DNA from: Methanothrix sp.
GTDB lineage: Archaea > Halobacteriota > Methanosarcinia > Methanotrichales > Methanotrichaceae
Length of the DNA stretch: 64,000 bases
Assembly: GCF_024518575.1 (NCBI RefSeq)
Contig: NZ_JANIHG010000003.1
Location: 1-64,000 of the forward strand
Direction of reading: 5' to 3'
Shown here: in pieces, positions 8,593 to 17,314 of the stretch
Position numbering within the stretch: the first letter of the stretch is position 1
Layout: every line of letters starts with the position of its first letter
The notes under the pieces: generated by a model
What the model saw: the letters and a program-made list of their open reading frames with translations, nothing else
Told to the model about the DNA's origin: nothing
Databases searched by the model: none
Program-made: the position numbers and the translations under genes

Positions 8593-10041
8593 CTACCTTA
8601 TCATCACCCTGCCAAGGCTCACCAGAAACAGTGAGAGGAAGAACCAACCCAGGATCCCCTCCAGGATCACAAGGTACCTGTAGATGCCAGAGGGCCTGAA
8701 GTCCACGCTGCTTGTGGAGTAGAGATACACCAGCGCGCTGAAGTAAATGCTCTCATGAAGTGATGCTGGTGTTCCCTCAGTTGGCGCGGCCTCCTTAAGA
8801 TGTTCCGGATTCTCCTCTCGAGCTGCAGGCTGCCGGCGGATTCCCTTTCCGAGGTAGAAGGCCATCCCGAATAATGCCATCAGCACGATCGACCACAGGA
8901 AGGGGTAGCTCGGCCTGACCCCATACCCACATGTTATCCATGCGAGGTAATCGATGATCTTTCCCCAGCCGAGAGGCTTTCTGAGCTGCGCCTCCCTCCT
9001 GTAATCGTAGTAGCAGTCGTCTGCATCCTCAAACCACTCCAGCCCCTGGTAGTTCTTGACCAGAGCCAGATATGTTGCACCGTCGTAGAGGATATGATCT
9101 TTTATGTGGGACCAGGGTGCTGTGAGCCTCCTGAACTCAGCGCCCTTCAGGTTTATCCTCGATGCGCTCCCGAATGTGGTGTTGTCCAGAATCAATGCAT
9201 CGATGCTCGCGCTGTTCAGGTTGAGATCGCCCATGAAATGAGTGCCTGCGAAGTTTGCGAGACCCTCGAACTGTGCCAGCCCGAAGATCGCATCTCCCTC
9301 GAATGTCATATCGCCTAGGTAAACAGCCTTATCAAACCTTGTGAGGGCGAAGTTCGCATCACCTTTGAACACAGACCCATCGAAGGATGTGTATCCCGCA
9401 AAGCTCGACATGCCGAAGTTCGCGTCTCCGTTGAACTCCGCATTCATGAAGCCGGCCCCGTCGCCAAATTTTGTGATCAGGCAAAGAAAATCTCCGGAGA
9501 TCCGGGCTCCGTAAAAATCCGCAAACCCCTGGAATGAGGAGCTGGAAATGTGCAGACCCTCAAGAAACGAGCTGCCGGCAAAGTACCCGTAGTCGTCAAA
9601 GACTGTGTGGTTCATCTCAGCAGCTCCTGAGAACGCGGCTCCGGAGAAGCTCGCATCACGCTTGAATTGGGCGCCCTCGAAGCTGGCATCCCCAGAGACC
9701 TCGATCAGATCGAAGAACGCGCCCTGGGAGAACACAGATGATGCGAAATTCATATCGCCGATCCGTGTGCCGGTGAGGTTCACATCCCCCTTGAACTCCA
9801 GTCCGCTGAGATCTGCATCGCCGATCTCCGAGTTTGTGATAACAAACTCCCTCCTCACAATCCGCGGCTCTATTCCGGAGAGGTTCAGGCATCCCGAGAC
9901 CGTGACGCCATCAAGCATAACAGGCTCTCCAGATATCACCTTCTGCCTGATCTCATCAGCCGCGACTGTAACTGCCGACGAGTCTGATTGTGTGCTGATC
10001 AGCAGAAACAGAAGAATCAAGCTCCTGAGCCGTAAGATCAT
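8593..10041 (-). CDS. Pentapeptide-repeat protein with C-terminal channel-like membrane domain
   Basis: A signal peptide or N-terminal membrane segment (residues 1-~24, LILLFLLIS) precedes ~220 residues of pentapeptide repeats with Phe or Leu at the centre (ADLSG, ASFEG, ASFSG, ANFAG, LNLNS). These fold as a right-handed square beta helix. A Trp/Tyr-rich linker (about 300-350) leads to two or three membrane helices (LWSIVLMALFGMAFYLG and IYRYLVILEGILGWFFLSLFLVSLG) with a pore-helix-like stretch between them. The layout matches pentapeptide-repeat/Ion_trans_2 proteins, but no TVGYG-type selectivity filter is visible (YSTSSVDFRP lies in its place). Ion conduction is therefore unproven. It converges with the histidine kinase gene. 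Confidence 0.8.
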   Translation of the reverse strand: MILRLRSLILLFLLISTQSDSSAVTVAADEIRQKVISGEPVMLDGVTVSGCLNLSGIEPRIVRREFVITNSEIGDADLSGLEFKGDVNLTGTRIGDMNFASSVFSQGAFFDLIEVSGDASFEGAQFKRDASFSGAAFSGAAEMNHTVFDDYGYFAGSSFLEGLHISSSSFQGFADFYGARISGDFLCLITKFGDGAGFMNAEFNGDANFGMSSFAGYTSFDGSVFKGDANFALTRFDKAVYLGDMTFEGDAIFGLAQFEGLANFAGTHFMGDLNLNSASIDALILDNTTFGSASRINLKGAEFRRLTAPWSHIKDHILYDGATYLALVKNYQGLEWFEDADDCYYDYRREAQLRKPLGWGKIIDYLAWITCGYGVRPSYPFLWSIVLMALFGMAFYLGKGIRRQPAAREENPEHLKEAAPTEGTPASLHESIYFSALVYLYSTSSVDFRPSGIYRYLVILEGILGWFFLSLFLVSLGRVMIR

Positions 10042-10158
10042 CTTCTGTAAATTGACAGGCTACATATCTAAATCTGGCGGAATGTGCAGCAGTAACTCGC
10101 AGTTTCACATAGATCCGGATGTGCAGTAGCGAAAGATATGGTACTGCGGCTGGCCCGC

Positions 10159-10776
10159 TCAGATCATCGATGCTGCGGTCATCAGGGCGCCTGATACCAA
10201 AGGTATCGTGAAGTTATCGTCCACAGACCTGCCTTTCACGAAAATCGGCACCGAGTCAGCAATGGTCGCGCCTGCAGCTCCTGCCAGATATACATGTGGT
10301 GGAAGGTGCGTGACGCCGGAGAAGAGGAAGCCGAGAAGCATGCATACCGAGAGCATTGCCGCTGAAACGATCCTCGGTTTTCTCTTCCTCGGGGTACTGG
10401 AATCGCGCACGTTTGATCCCACGACCACAGATCCGACGATGCCGCTGGCTGCATCGCCTATGCAGAGCATGAGTATGGCGAGAGCTGCGATCATCTCGCT
10501 GAAGAGAATCACAGTCAGAAGACATCCTGATATGTAGAAGAAATAGCCTGCCACACGCCCCTCTTCGCTCTCCCGAACCTCAGGAAGCCGTATCATCCCT
10601 TTGAGCCTGAGCGCTTCCAGAACGACTGCAACAGCAAGAGCTGTGGCGACGAACCCAACCGTTATGCGCCAGCCGACACTGAGGAGGAGGATTGGCACAG
10701 ACAGGCCGGTGAGATGTATGGACTTCCTTCTGATCTCCTTGATCAGGCAATAGCGCCAGTTCTCAGCGGCCATCAT
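10159..10776 (-). CDS. Polyprenol/dolichol kinase or CTP-transferase-like membrane protein
   Basis: This 205-residue integral membrane protein has about six hydrophobic helices. After a short N-terminal stretch comes EIRRKSIHLTGL, typical of the dolichol kinase / phosphatidate cytidylyltransferase-like family. The second signature is the conserved acidic loop CIGDAASGIVG. The archaeal branch is usually annotated as CTP-dependent polyprenol or lipid kinase. A role in archaeal lipid or glycosyl-carrier metabolism is likely but the substrate is unknown. Its ATG overlaps the glyS stop by 4 bp (ATGA), so the two genes are translationally coupled. Confidence 0.75.
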   Translation of the reverse strand: MMAAENWRYCLIKEIRRKSIHLTGLSVPILLLSVGWRITVGFVATALAVAVVLEALRLKGMIRLPEVRESEEGRVAGYFFYISGCLLTVILFSEMIAALAILMLCIGDAASGIVGSVVVGSNVRDSSTPRKRKPRIVSAAMLSVCMLLGFLFSGVTHLPPHVYLAGAAGATIADSVPIFVKGRSVDDNFTIPLVSGALMTAASMI

Positions 10777-12506
10777 GCTTTTACAGGTGCGCCGGCCTCT
10801 GAGAAGCAGAGAGCTCCGGATAGAAGATCCCTGATGACATCAACAGCTCTATCAGCTCCAATCCTGATCTGCTGCATCGTGTCCCTGTCCCGCACTGTGA
10901 CCGTTCCATCCTCGAGAGTCTGGTAATCGATGGTGATGCAGTACGGAGTCCCGATCTCATCGTTCCGCCTGTACCTCCGCCCGATGGATCCTGATGTGTC
11001 GAACTCCGCGAGCATTCCGCATCTCCTGAACGCATCGAAGATCTTCCTTGCAGGCTCGATCAGCTCATCCTTGTCCATGAGGGGGAGAACAGCGACATCC
11101 ACAGGGGATATGCCGGGCAGGAACCTCAGGACCACCCGGGCCTCATCCTCGAGATGCTCCTCATGATAAGAATGCTCGAGCACTGTGTACAGGATCCTGT
11201 CTATCCCGAAGGAGGGCTCGATGACATGCGGCACCACCTCCTCGCCGCGAATCTCCTCCTCGATCTCCTCCACAGATACGAGACTCCTCTCGATCTCGTA
11301 CGTCTCGCCGTCCACGGTGACCTTTATTGTATCATCTTTAAGATTCGAGAGATCCATCGACTGGAGGGCCTCTGCTATCGCCTTTGCCCTGCCCTTGAAC
11401 CTCGGCCCCAGCGCCTTCATATCAGGCTTTACAGCGATCCTTTTGCGCCTGACGGGCTCGGGGTAGTGGACGAAAACGCTCAGGTTCGCCTTGCTCAGCG
11501 CCATGTGAGACCTGAGATCGTAATCCGTGCGGTCTGCTATGCCGACGATCTCTATCCAGCCGAGACGGTCGAGCAGGACCTCAGCATCCCAGCAGTCAGC
11601 GGCATAATGCGCCATCTCATCTGCCTTGTGCTGTCTGAACCGAAGGCGATCTCTGTCAACGCCAACAGCCACCAGGTACTCATAGGTCCTTGCGACGAAG
11701 TATGCGAGGATCTCGTGTGCTATGATTCCGCGCTCCACGGCCTCTCCGATGCTCATCTCCTCGACCTGGCCGCGCTCCTGTGCTTCCCGGGAGTAGAGCC
11801 TCAGCCGGAGATCCCTCACCTCGGAGAATCGCGGGTGCCGCTTGCTCCTGGGATCTATGAAGACCTCTGCCTCGGCCTGGCTGAACTCCCTGAGCCTTAT
11901 CACTCCCTGCCTCGGAGATATCTCATTTCTGTAGGACCTCCCGATCTGGACAGCGCCGAACGGCAGAGAATCACGGTAGTACCTGAGAAGCCTCTGGAAG
12001 TTTATGAACATCCCCTGCGCCGTCTCAGGCCTGAGGTAGGCAGGATGCCTGTTGCCAGGGCCGATCGCGGTTCTGAACATCAGGTTGAACTCGTATACCT
12101 CAGAGAGCTCCCCACCGCACTCTGGGCAGGTGATATCGTTCTCCCTCATCACCCTGTAGATCTCCTCCGCGGAGAGCGCGTCAGGGACCTCCACGATGTG
12201 CTTTATGAGATGGTCCGCTCTATAGATCTCCTTGCACTCCTTGCACTCTGTGAGGGGATCTGAGAAGCCGCTGAGGTGGCCGGATGCCTTGAACACCTCC
12301 TCGATGCCTATCGTCGGGCACTCGATCTCTGCAAACCCCTCTCCTATTACGAAGAACCTCCTCCAGATGTCCTCTATCCGCCTCTTCAGCCTGGCCCCGA
12401 GAGGACCGTAGTCGTAGAAGCCCGCAGCACCACCGTAGAGCTCGAAGGACGGCCACATGAAGCCACGTCTTCTCGCCAGCTCGGTCACCTGCTCGTACCT
12501 GTCCAT
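10773..12506 (-). CDS. glyS: Glycyl-tRNA synthetase (archaeal/eukaryotic type)
   Basis: This class II synthetase of the alpha2 type charges tRNA-Gly. The N-terminus (FMWPSFELYGGAAGFYDYGPLGARLK) is diagnostic. Two CxxC pairs, C88/C91 and C127/C130, form a probable zinc-binding insertion. Class II motifs 2 and 3 follow, and the C-terminal anticodon-binding domain is PVDVAVLPL... at about residues 450-560. At 577 residues the length is normal. The start is supported by GGAGG 8 nt upstream of ATG. It overlaps the downstream lipid-kinase-like gene by 4 bp. The winged-helix gene upstream is on the same strand. Confidence 0.96.
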   Translation of the reverse strand: MDRYEQVTELARRRGFMWPSFELYGGAAGFYDYGPLGARLKRRIEDIWRRFFVIGEGFAEIECPTIGIEEVFKASGHLSGFSDPLTECKECKEIYRADHLIKHIVEVPDALSAEEIYRVMRENDITCPECGGELSEVYEFNLMFRTAIGPGNRHPAYLRPETAQGMFINFQRLLRYYRDSLPFGAVQIGRSYRNEISPRQGVIRLREFSQAEAEVFIDPRSKRHPRFSEVRDLRLRLYSREAQERGQVEEMSIGEAVERGIIAHEILAYFVARTYEYLVAVGVDRDRLRFRQHKADEMAHYAADCWDAEVLLDRLGWIEIVGIADRTDYDLRSHMALSKANLSVFVHYPEPVRRKRIAVKPDMKALGPRFKGRAKAIAEALQSMDLSNLKDDTIKVTVDGETYEIERSLVSVEEIEEEIRGEEVVPHVIEPSFGIDRILYTVLEHSYHEEHLEDEARVVLRFLPGISPVDVAVLPLMDKDELIEPARKIFDAFRRCGMLAEFDTSGSIGRRYRRNDEIGTPYCITIDYQTLEDGTVTVRDRDTMQQIRIGADRAVDVIRDLLSGALCFSEAGAPVKA

Positions 12507-12560
12507 ACCAAAATCCTCCGATGGTAGGATCGCACTTGATAATTTAACCTTTATCCTGGG

Positions 12561-12962
12561 CTAGAGGTTCTCCAGGCTGTTTCCGAGAACAGCGGTCCAC
12601 CACCATCTCGCCATGTCCACTAGATCCTTGCTGAAGGCTCCTGATAGCCTGTACTCGCCTCCTCTTATGGAGATCAGGCCTGCACCCAGAAGCTTGTTCC
12701 TCATGGCATAGAATGCCGACCTGCTTATTCCAAGCTCTCTGATCATGCTCTCCCACTCGTTCGTCTTCAGCGGATTTCCCTCACGCATCCTCTCCTCGAC
12801 GATGCCCAGGAACCTCCTGCCCCTCATCGCGGTCGTCTCGTCCTTGAATAAACGCAGCATCAGCTCGTGATACGGATCCCTCGATCTGCTTATCATGTAC
12901 TCCGGCTTCGATCTCACCTTGATCGTGGTCGCGGTTCTCGGCGCATTCTTGATGCTGGTCAT
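12561..12962 (-). CDS. Winged-helix DNA-binding protein
   Basis: The 133-residue protein has a basic N-terminal tail and a central helix-turn-helix (WESMIRELGISRSAFYAMRNKLLGAGLI, about residues 70-97). A beta-wing-like segment (ISIRGGEYRLS) follows, then a short amphipathic C-terminus with three consecutive Trp. This is the pattern of archaeal winged-helix regulators. No ligand-binding domain is seen. It lies directly upstream of glyS in the same orientation, with only 54 bp between them. Its targets are unknown. Confidence 0.7.
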   Translation of the reverse strand: MTSIKNAPRTATTIKVRSKPEYMISRSRDPYHELMLRLFKDETTAMRGRRFLGIVEERMREGNPLKTNEWESMIRELGISRSAFYAMRNKLLGAGLISIRGGEYRLSGAFSKDLVDMARWWWTAVLGNSLENL

Positions 12963-13135
12963 GGTCTGAAACCCCTGTTATCTGCATCCATACAAATTCT
13001 GCAGTTCTGCAGCCTGATGATATCTCACCATTGAGACAGAAGATGTGGGCCACCATAATTCATACGGTGAACACGCCCGTGAACGTTGATTTTAAGACAA
13101 CTCGGTTATTTCGAGCCCACTCTCCTGCAGCACGC

Positions 13136-13336
13136 TTATCTCCTCCGCGGTCTGTATCTTCTTGTGACGAATCTGTGAGCTCTGTAGTCCCTGCCCACAG
13201 AATCCCCGACGAACCTCTCAACCCTCATCTCCCTTTCCCTTCTGCTTCTAGCCATGTAGACAACCACCAGGTAGTTCAGGGCAAAGAATGCAGGCAGCAT
13301 AAGGAGACATATCAGCAGGATCTTCCACATCTCCAT
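13136..13336 (-). CDS. Small single-pass membrane protein, basic tail
   Basis: With ATG 13336 this is a 66-residue protein: one N-terminal transmembrane helix (residues ~4-28, ILLICLLMLPAFFALNYLVVV), then a strongly basic, Arg/Tyr-rich cytoplasmic tail ending RRYRPRRR. A TATA-like CTTTATAG lies about 25-30 bp upstream of this ATG, which favours it over the longer open frame and suggests a leaderless mRNA. The 38-bp direct repeat pair lies just upstream. No family is recognised. Confidence 0.5.
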   Translation of the reverse strand: MEMWKILLICLLMLPAFFALNYLVVVYMARSRREREMRVERFVGDSVGRDYRAHRFVTRRYRPRRR

Positions 13337-13383
13337 GGAATGGTGTATACAACCACCACTATAAAGATGCATGTTGTTGTGCC

Positions 13384-13421
13384 AGTGAAGATCTGCGCTC
13401 TTATCGAACATCTCTCAGAAT
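13384..13421. repeat. 38-bp direct repeat, copy 1
   Basis: The sequence beginning AGTGAAGATCTGCGCTCTTA is identical over 38 bp to 13456-13493. A 34-bp unique spacer separates the copies. See findings. Confidence 0.9.
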
Positions 13422-13455
13422 CGCGGTTGGCTTCTACATGCACGAGCGCGAGTTG

Positions 13456-13493
13456 AGTGAAGATCTGCGCTCTTATCGAACATCTCTCAGAAT
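13456..13493. repeat. 38-bp direct repeat, copy 2
   Basis: This is an exact second copy of 13384-13421. I see no third copy at the same 72-bp period on either side and no cas gene in the window. The flanking 230 bp up to srp19 hold no convincing gene. Confidence 0.9.
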
Positions 13494-13724
13494 GGCCAGC
13501 AGCCCCATATTCGCATAAGCATCCTGTAACTCTGATGCACTGCACATATTGCAGTCGGGTTCTGGCACGGTTTTGAGACTGCCTTGCTGCCAAAAGAGTG
13601 GGTTGCAGGTCTGCAGAGTGGTCAGCCATGATATCGACCCGCAATGATACACAATGATACAGGCTATGGCCTGTAATTCATAATTGCCCAAAAGCTTAAG
13701 TGGATACTGGATAGAGCTGCTCAC

Positions 13725-14006
13725 ATGCCTGGGGATCGGCTAGTAATATGGCCGGCTTACTTTGATCTGGAGCGGAGCAGGGATCAGGGCCGAAGGGTCG
13801 CCACAGCTGATGCGGTGCGCAATCCGAAGCTGGAGGACATATTCCGAGTCTCCGCGGATCTGGGCCTGGATCCTGTGGTGGAGCGGGAGAAATGCTATCC
13901 CAAGAGCTGGTACGACCAGCCCGGCAGGGTGCTCGTCCTGAAGAAGGGCAGCAAAACTAAGACGCTGAGGAGCATAGCGAGGGCGCTGAAGAGGAGGAGA
14001 TCCTAA
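13725..14006 (+). CDS. srp19: Signal recognition particle 19 kDa protein
   Basis: SRP19 binds helices 6 and 8 of 7S RNA and prepares it for SRP54 binding in co-translational membrane targeting. The N-terminus ([19 protein letters not shown]) is the family signature, the Lys/Arg-rich C-terminus is typical, and the 93-residue length is normal for archaea. Its stop overlaps the end of the convergent DUF211 gene by 4 bp. A weak TATA-like element (GCTTAAG) lies about 30 bp upstream of ATG. Confidence 0.95.
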   Translation: MPGDRLVIWPAYFDLERSRDQGRRVATADAVRNPKLEDIFRVSADLGLDPVVEREKCYPKSWYDQPGRVLVLKKGSKTKTLRSIARALKRRRS

Positions 14007-14284
14007 GGCTCCTGGCAGGTATCGATCTCCTCCACCATCTCCCTGCCAGCGACGACCTGGTCTATGCTGTGAACTGCGCCGCCGAACTCCTGGATGAGCT
14101 TCTCCACGGCGAGGTAGTCTATGTTGTCCCCCTCGATGGTGACCTTCACCGTCTCCGTCTGCCTGTCTACCTCGAAGATGCTCATGTTGACCCCCTTAAT
14201 GCCTTTGAGATTGCTGAGCACGTTCGCGAGCTCTATGATGGTGGGCTTGTGCGGCTTCAGCACATCTAGAACTATGCGTCTTAT
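14003..14284 (-). CDS. DUF211 family protein with a probable AUA start
   Basis: The protein belongs to the DUF211 family (like MTH889), a small ferredoxin-fold archaeal protein that forms rings and binds metal. Visible motifs are [29 protein letters not shown] and [13 protein letters not shown]. The family's first beta strand (RRIVLDVL) is present in the DNA but lies upstream of the first standard start, GTG 14263. A strong ribosome site GGGAGGT (14297-14291) is placed 6 nt before an ATA codon at 14284-14282. An ATT immediately after the ribosome site is the only other candidate. I therefore annotate 93 residues from ATA. If GTG were used, the first strand would be lost and there would be no ribosome site. 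Confidence 0.75.
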   Translation of the reverse strand: MRRIVLDVLKPHKPTIIELANVLSNLKGIKGVNMSIFEVDRQTETVKVTIEGDNIDYLAVEKLIQEFGGAVHSIDQVVAGREMVEEIDTCQEP

Positions 14285-14515
14285 CGTAATACCTCCCGAA
14301 TTCTGGATCGATCGTATACATTAAAAACGTTGCATACTCGGATCGCGATCGTGTAATTGCTTCCACTGACCTTCTGCCTGAGAGACGCTGTTAGCTATAT
14401 CTGCAAAATTATATAATCGAAACTTGAATATCGGATAGATCTCTCGGATCGCAATCATCCACAAGTACAGATCTCTTCCATTACACATTCCAGGCAGGGG
14501 AATGGCAGAGAAATG

Positions 14516-15625
14516 CTAAACTTTTGCTTCGATCACGCTCTTCGACTCTGCTATGAACCTCTCCACGAGCTCTCTGGCCACCTCGTCCGGGTACTGGACA
14601 GGGGGATGCTTCATCGTGTAGGATGAGATCTCCAGCAGGGGTCCGCCGATGCCTCTCTCGATCGCAAGCTTGCATACCCTTATCGCATCGATTGTGCAGC
14701 CTGCGCTGTTGGGCGAATCCTCTACAGACAGCCTCAGCTCCAGGTTTATGGGGACGTCCCCGAAGATCCTCCCCTCCATCCGCAGGAAGCAGACCTTGTT
14801 GTCCTTCTGCCATGGTATGTAATCACACGGCCCTATGTGTATGTTCTCAGGATCAAGAGGCGCATCCAGGACAGACTGAACAGCCTCCGTCTTGGATATC
14901 TTCTTCGATCTCAGACGGTCCCTGCTGAGCATGTTCAGGAAGTCTGTGTTTCCTCCGACGTTGAGCTGGTAGGTCCTGTCGAGCCGGCAGCCTCTGTCCA
15001 TGAAGAGCTTTGCCAGCGTCCTGTGGACTATTGTGGCACCGATCTGCGATTTTATGTCATCCCCTACAACAGGGATGCCCCTCTCCTGGAACCTCATCGC
15101 CCATTCGCGGTCAGACGCTATGAAGACAGGCATGCAATTTATGAAAGCAACGCCAGCATCCAGGGCAGCCTGCGCATAGAACCTCGTCGCTCTCTCAGAT
15201 CCCACAGGCATGTAGTTTATCAGTATCTCAGCGCCGCTGTCCTCAAGCTCCCTTCGGACATCGCATGGCGGCTGATCAGATACGACGAATGTGCTCTCCT
15301 CAGGGTAATCCATCATGTGCGGCGCCACGCCATCGAGCACCGGGCCCATCCTGACCTCGACACCCTTGTACGGAACATCTGGATAGAAAACCTTGGTGCA
15401 GTTCGGCCTGGCAAATATGGCCTCGCTTATATCATGACCCACCTTCCTGGCATCGATATCGAAAGCTGCCACGACATCTATGTCGCCTGGTCTGTAACCG
15501 CATATGTCGTAGTGCATGAGGCCAACACATTCCTCTGCGCTCCTGTTTTTGTAATATTCAATGCCCTGGATCAGAGAGCTCGCGCAGTTGCCCACCCCTG
15601 CTACTGCCAATCTAATCTTTTTCAA
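14516..15625 (-). CDS. ino1: Myo-inositol-1-phosphate synthase
   Basis: The enzyme converts glucose 6-phosphate to L-myo-inositol 1-phosphate with NAD+, the precursor of archaeal inositol lipids and of thermophile osmolytes. The N-terminal NAD-binding motif is VAGVGNCASSLIQGIEYY. Core motifs include NYMPVGSE, GDDIKSQIGAT and NVGGNTDFLNM. The 369-residue length fits the short prokaryotic type. The start is TTG 15625, supported by GGAGGGG 8 nt upstream. A TATA-like ATATA block near 15692-15703 may be its promoter. The product is the expected substrate of the CDP-alcohol transferase gene at about 50.1-50.7 kb. Confidence 0.95.
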   Translation of the reverse strand: MKKIRLAVAGVGNCASSLIQGIEYYKNRSAEECVGLMHYDICGYRPGDIDVVAAFDIDARKVGHDISEAIFARPNCTKVFYPDVPYKGVEVRMGPVLDGVAPHMMDYPEESTFVVSDQPPCDVRRELEDSGAEILINYMPVGSERATRFYAQAALDAGVAFINCMPVFIASDREWAMRFQERGIPVVGDDIKSQIGATIVHRTLAKLFMDRGCRLDRTYQLNVGGNTDFLNMLSRDRLRSKKISKTEAVQSVLDAPLDPENIHIGPCDYIPWQKDNKVCFLRMEGRIFGDVPINLELRLSVEDSPNSAGCTIDAIRVCKLAIERGIGGPLLEISSYTMKHPPVQYPDEVARELVERFIAESKSVIEAKV

Positions 15626-15732
15626 TACCTATTCCCCTCCTGGAATCCCTGGAAGCTGGAACTCTGAGACCGACTCACGCTATTTAGGTAGACGTATATA
15701 ACTCTATATGATGTATAGCTTCAGAGATCCTT

Positions 15733-16593
15733 TTATAGGTTGAGGACCGGCCCCAGAAGATCATTCAGCGCCCTCTCGAGATTCGACCTCATGGACTGCA
15801 TATCAGACGGGCTGTACGGGAGCGTATGTCCAGGGAGTGCCAGGCGCTCTCCCTCCACGTGGATTATCAGAGCTGGTTTTCCAACAGTCTGTGCCATCCC
15901 CAGGCCGTACATGACATCTGCGTCTCTATCTGTGAGATCTGCAATGACCAGTCTTGAACTGCATATCGCACGCCATGCCTGCCTGAGGGCGATCTCTGTC
16001 CCTGTTATGCCTCTGAGCAGCACCGGCTGGACCCTGAGGTTATCGAGAGCCTCCGCGACCTCATCGTATACCCCATCCCCTCCCGCGGGAGAAAGGATCG
16101 CGCAGCTGTTCTCCAGGACGTATGGCGCGGGTCCGAAGGCCGGCCTCAGTCTGAGCATGCTGAGCATGCCCATGAAGCGGAGAAACTCTGAATCGACATG
16201 CTCTTCGGCTATCCTTCTCAGCGCATCTGCGCGATCCGCAGATGGCATATCAAGCATATCCGCAGGGAACTGGAGCAGGAAGGGGTCTTCGAAGCCGAAC
16301 TCCCAGCTCGCCTTTGAGAGAGCCTGGTCTGCGGCGAGCTCGAGGTGCTCCGCTGAGATGTACATCGATGAGAGGTTGCTGGGCCTGAACTGCGCGATGA
16401 CAAGAAGCTTGCTGCGGTCCAGAACGACCACGATGCTGCATGGCAGGGATGATCGCGCGATCCCGCGCTGCAGATGTCTCGAATCTGAGATCTCATTGAC
16501 GAAGCCGACGAACTCGTCGAGAAGAGCATCAACCTTCTCCTGTGTCTCAAGCGGCATCGTGCCGCCCTTAGTTCTCATGCCCCTGTGGATCAT
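15733..16593 (-). CDS. Uncharacterised protein with nucleoside deoxyribosyltransferase-like C-terminus
   Basis: This is a 286-residue soluble protein. The N-terminal ~180 residues are unrecognised (helical, with SIVVVLDRSKLLVIAQF). The C-terminal ~90 residues (GTEIALRQAWRAICSSRLVIADLTDRDADVMYGLGMAQTVGKPALII) resemble the Rossmann-like fold of nucleoside 2-deoxyribosyltransferases and related nucleotide-sensing domains, including the typical DLTxxNxxVxYELG-like stretch. Catalytic activity cannot be inferred. A TATA-like CATATACC sits ~25 bp upstream of ATG 16593, consistent with a leaderless start. Confidence 0.6.
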   Translation of the reverse strand: MIHRGMRTKGGTMPLETQEKVDALLDEFVGFVNEISDSRHLQRGIARSSLPCSIVVVLDRSKLLVIAQFRPSNLSSMYISAEHLELAADQALSKASWEFGFEDPFLLQFPADMLDMPSADRADALRRIAEEHVDSEFLRFMGMLSMLRLRPAFGPAPYVLENSCAILSPAGGDGVYDEVAEALDNLRVQPVLLRGITGTEIALRQAWRAICSSRLVIADLTDRDADVMYGLGMAQTVGKPALIIHVEGERLALPGHTLPYSPSDMQSMRSNLERALNDLLGPVLNL

Positions 16594-16720
16594 AACTCCT
16601 AGCAGAGCATTTTAGGTATATGAAGCTGCCACACAGAAGATTGGAGGATGCATCCCCGCATGAATCCTCACGGAGATATGAGTTCACAGCCCGCACATCG
16701 CAGAACTGGGGTGATCGGTC

Positions 16721-17212
16721 TTGGATGTTGAGATCAGGCGTTCAAAACGCAGGCAGAAGACCATCGAGATTAGGCTCAGGGGAGACAAGATAGAGGTCCT
16801 TGCTCCGGCTGATATCTCCGATAGGGATCTCGAAGCGCACATCGCCAGGTTCAGTAGCAGGGTGGAGAGGAGGAGATCAAGAGATGAATCCCAGCTGGAG
16901 CAGAGGGCCAGGCAGCTCAACATGAAGTACCTTGGAGGTGCAGTCTCCTGGAAGAGCATCTCATACTCAGATAGAATGGAGAGGCGATATGGATCCTGCA
17001 CACCATCTGATGGCACGATAAGGATAAGCTCCAGACTCAGAAGCATGCCGGTCTGGGTGGAGGATTACGTGATCGTGCACGAGCTCGCGCACATGATCGA
17101 GCCGAACCACGGGCCGCGATTCAGGTCGCTGGTGAACAGGTATCCTTTAGCTGAGAGGGCTCGCGGATTCCTTATGGCGATGGATATGTGCAGGGGGAAG
17201 AAGGAGGCGTGA
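16721..17212 (+). CDS. YgjP/DUF45-type zinc metallopeptidase
   Basis: The 163-residue protein carries the gluzincin motif H120-E-L-A-H124 with a further His at 130 (MIEPNHGPRF), which is the YgjP-like (WLM/SprT-related) zinc site. The N-terminus (IRRSKRRQKTIEIRL) is also typical. Family substrates are uncertain: a peptidase fold is predicted, and a UTP-related activity has been reported for the bacterial YgjP. The start is TTG 16721, chosen because GGGGTGATC at 16708-16716 is a near-perfect ribosome site 4 nt upstream. Confidence 0.85.
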   Translation: MDVEIRRSKRRQKTIEIRLRGDKIEVLAPADISDRDLEAHIARFSSRVERRRSRDESQLEQRARQLNMKYLGGAVSWKSISYSDRMERRYGSCTPSDGTIRISSRLRSMPVWVEDYVIVHELAHMIEPNHGPRFRSLVNRYPLAERARGFLMAMDMCRGKKEA

Positions 17213-17314
17213 ATGCGCTTAGGCATGTGCAGCCGGATCGTGAATACCTCAGTGCCATACTGCTGATAAAGCTGGGATGGGCTGACATACAGAATATCAG
17301 ACCGAGGCGGAAGA

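Noticed and set aside
13384-13493. Calling the repeat pair a CRISPR array
   Set aside because: Only two repeats, no leader, no cas genes in the window; kept as direct repeats with CRISPR as one hypothesis.
13312-13644. Minus-strand frame containing a 13-residue repeat (DSERCSIRAQIFT)
   Set aside because: The protein repeat is only the translation of the 38-bp DNA repeat, whose 72-bp period happens to be divisible by three; the rest has no protein-like features.
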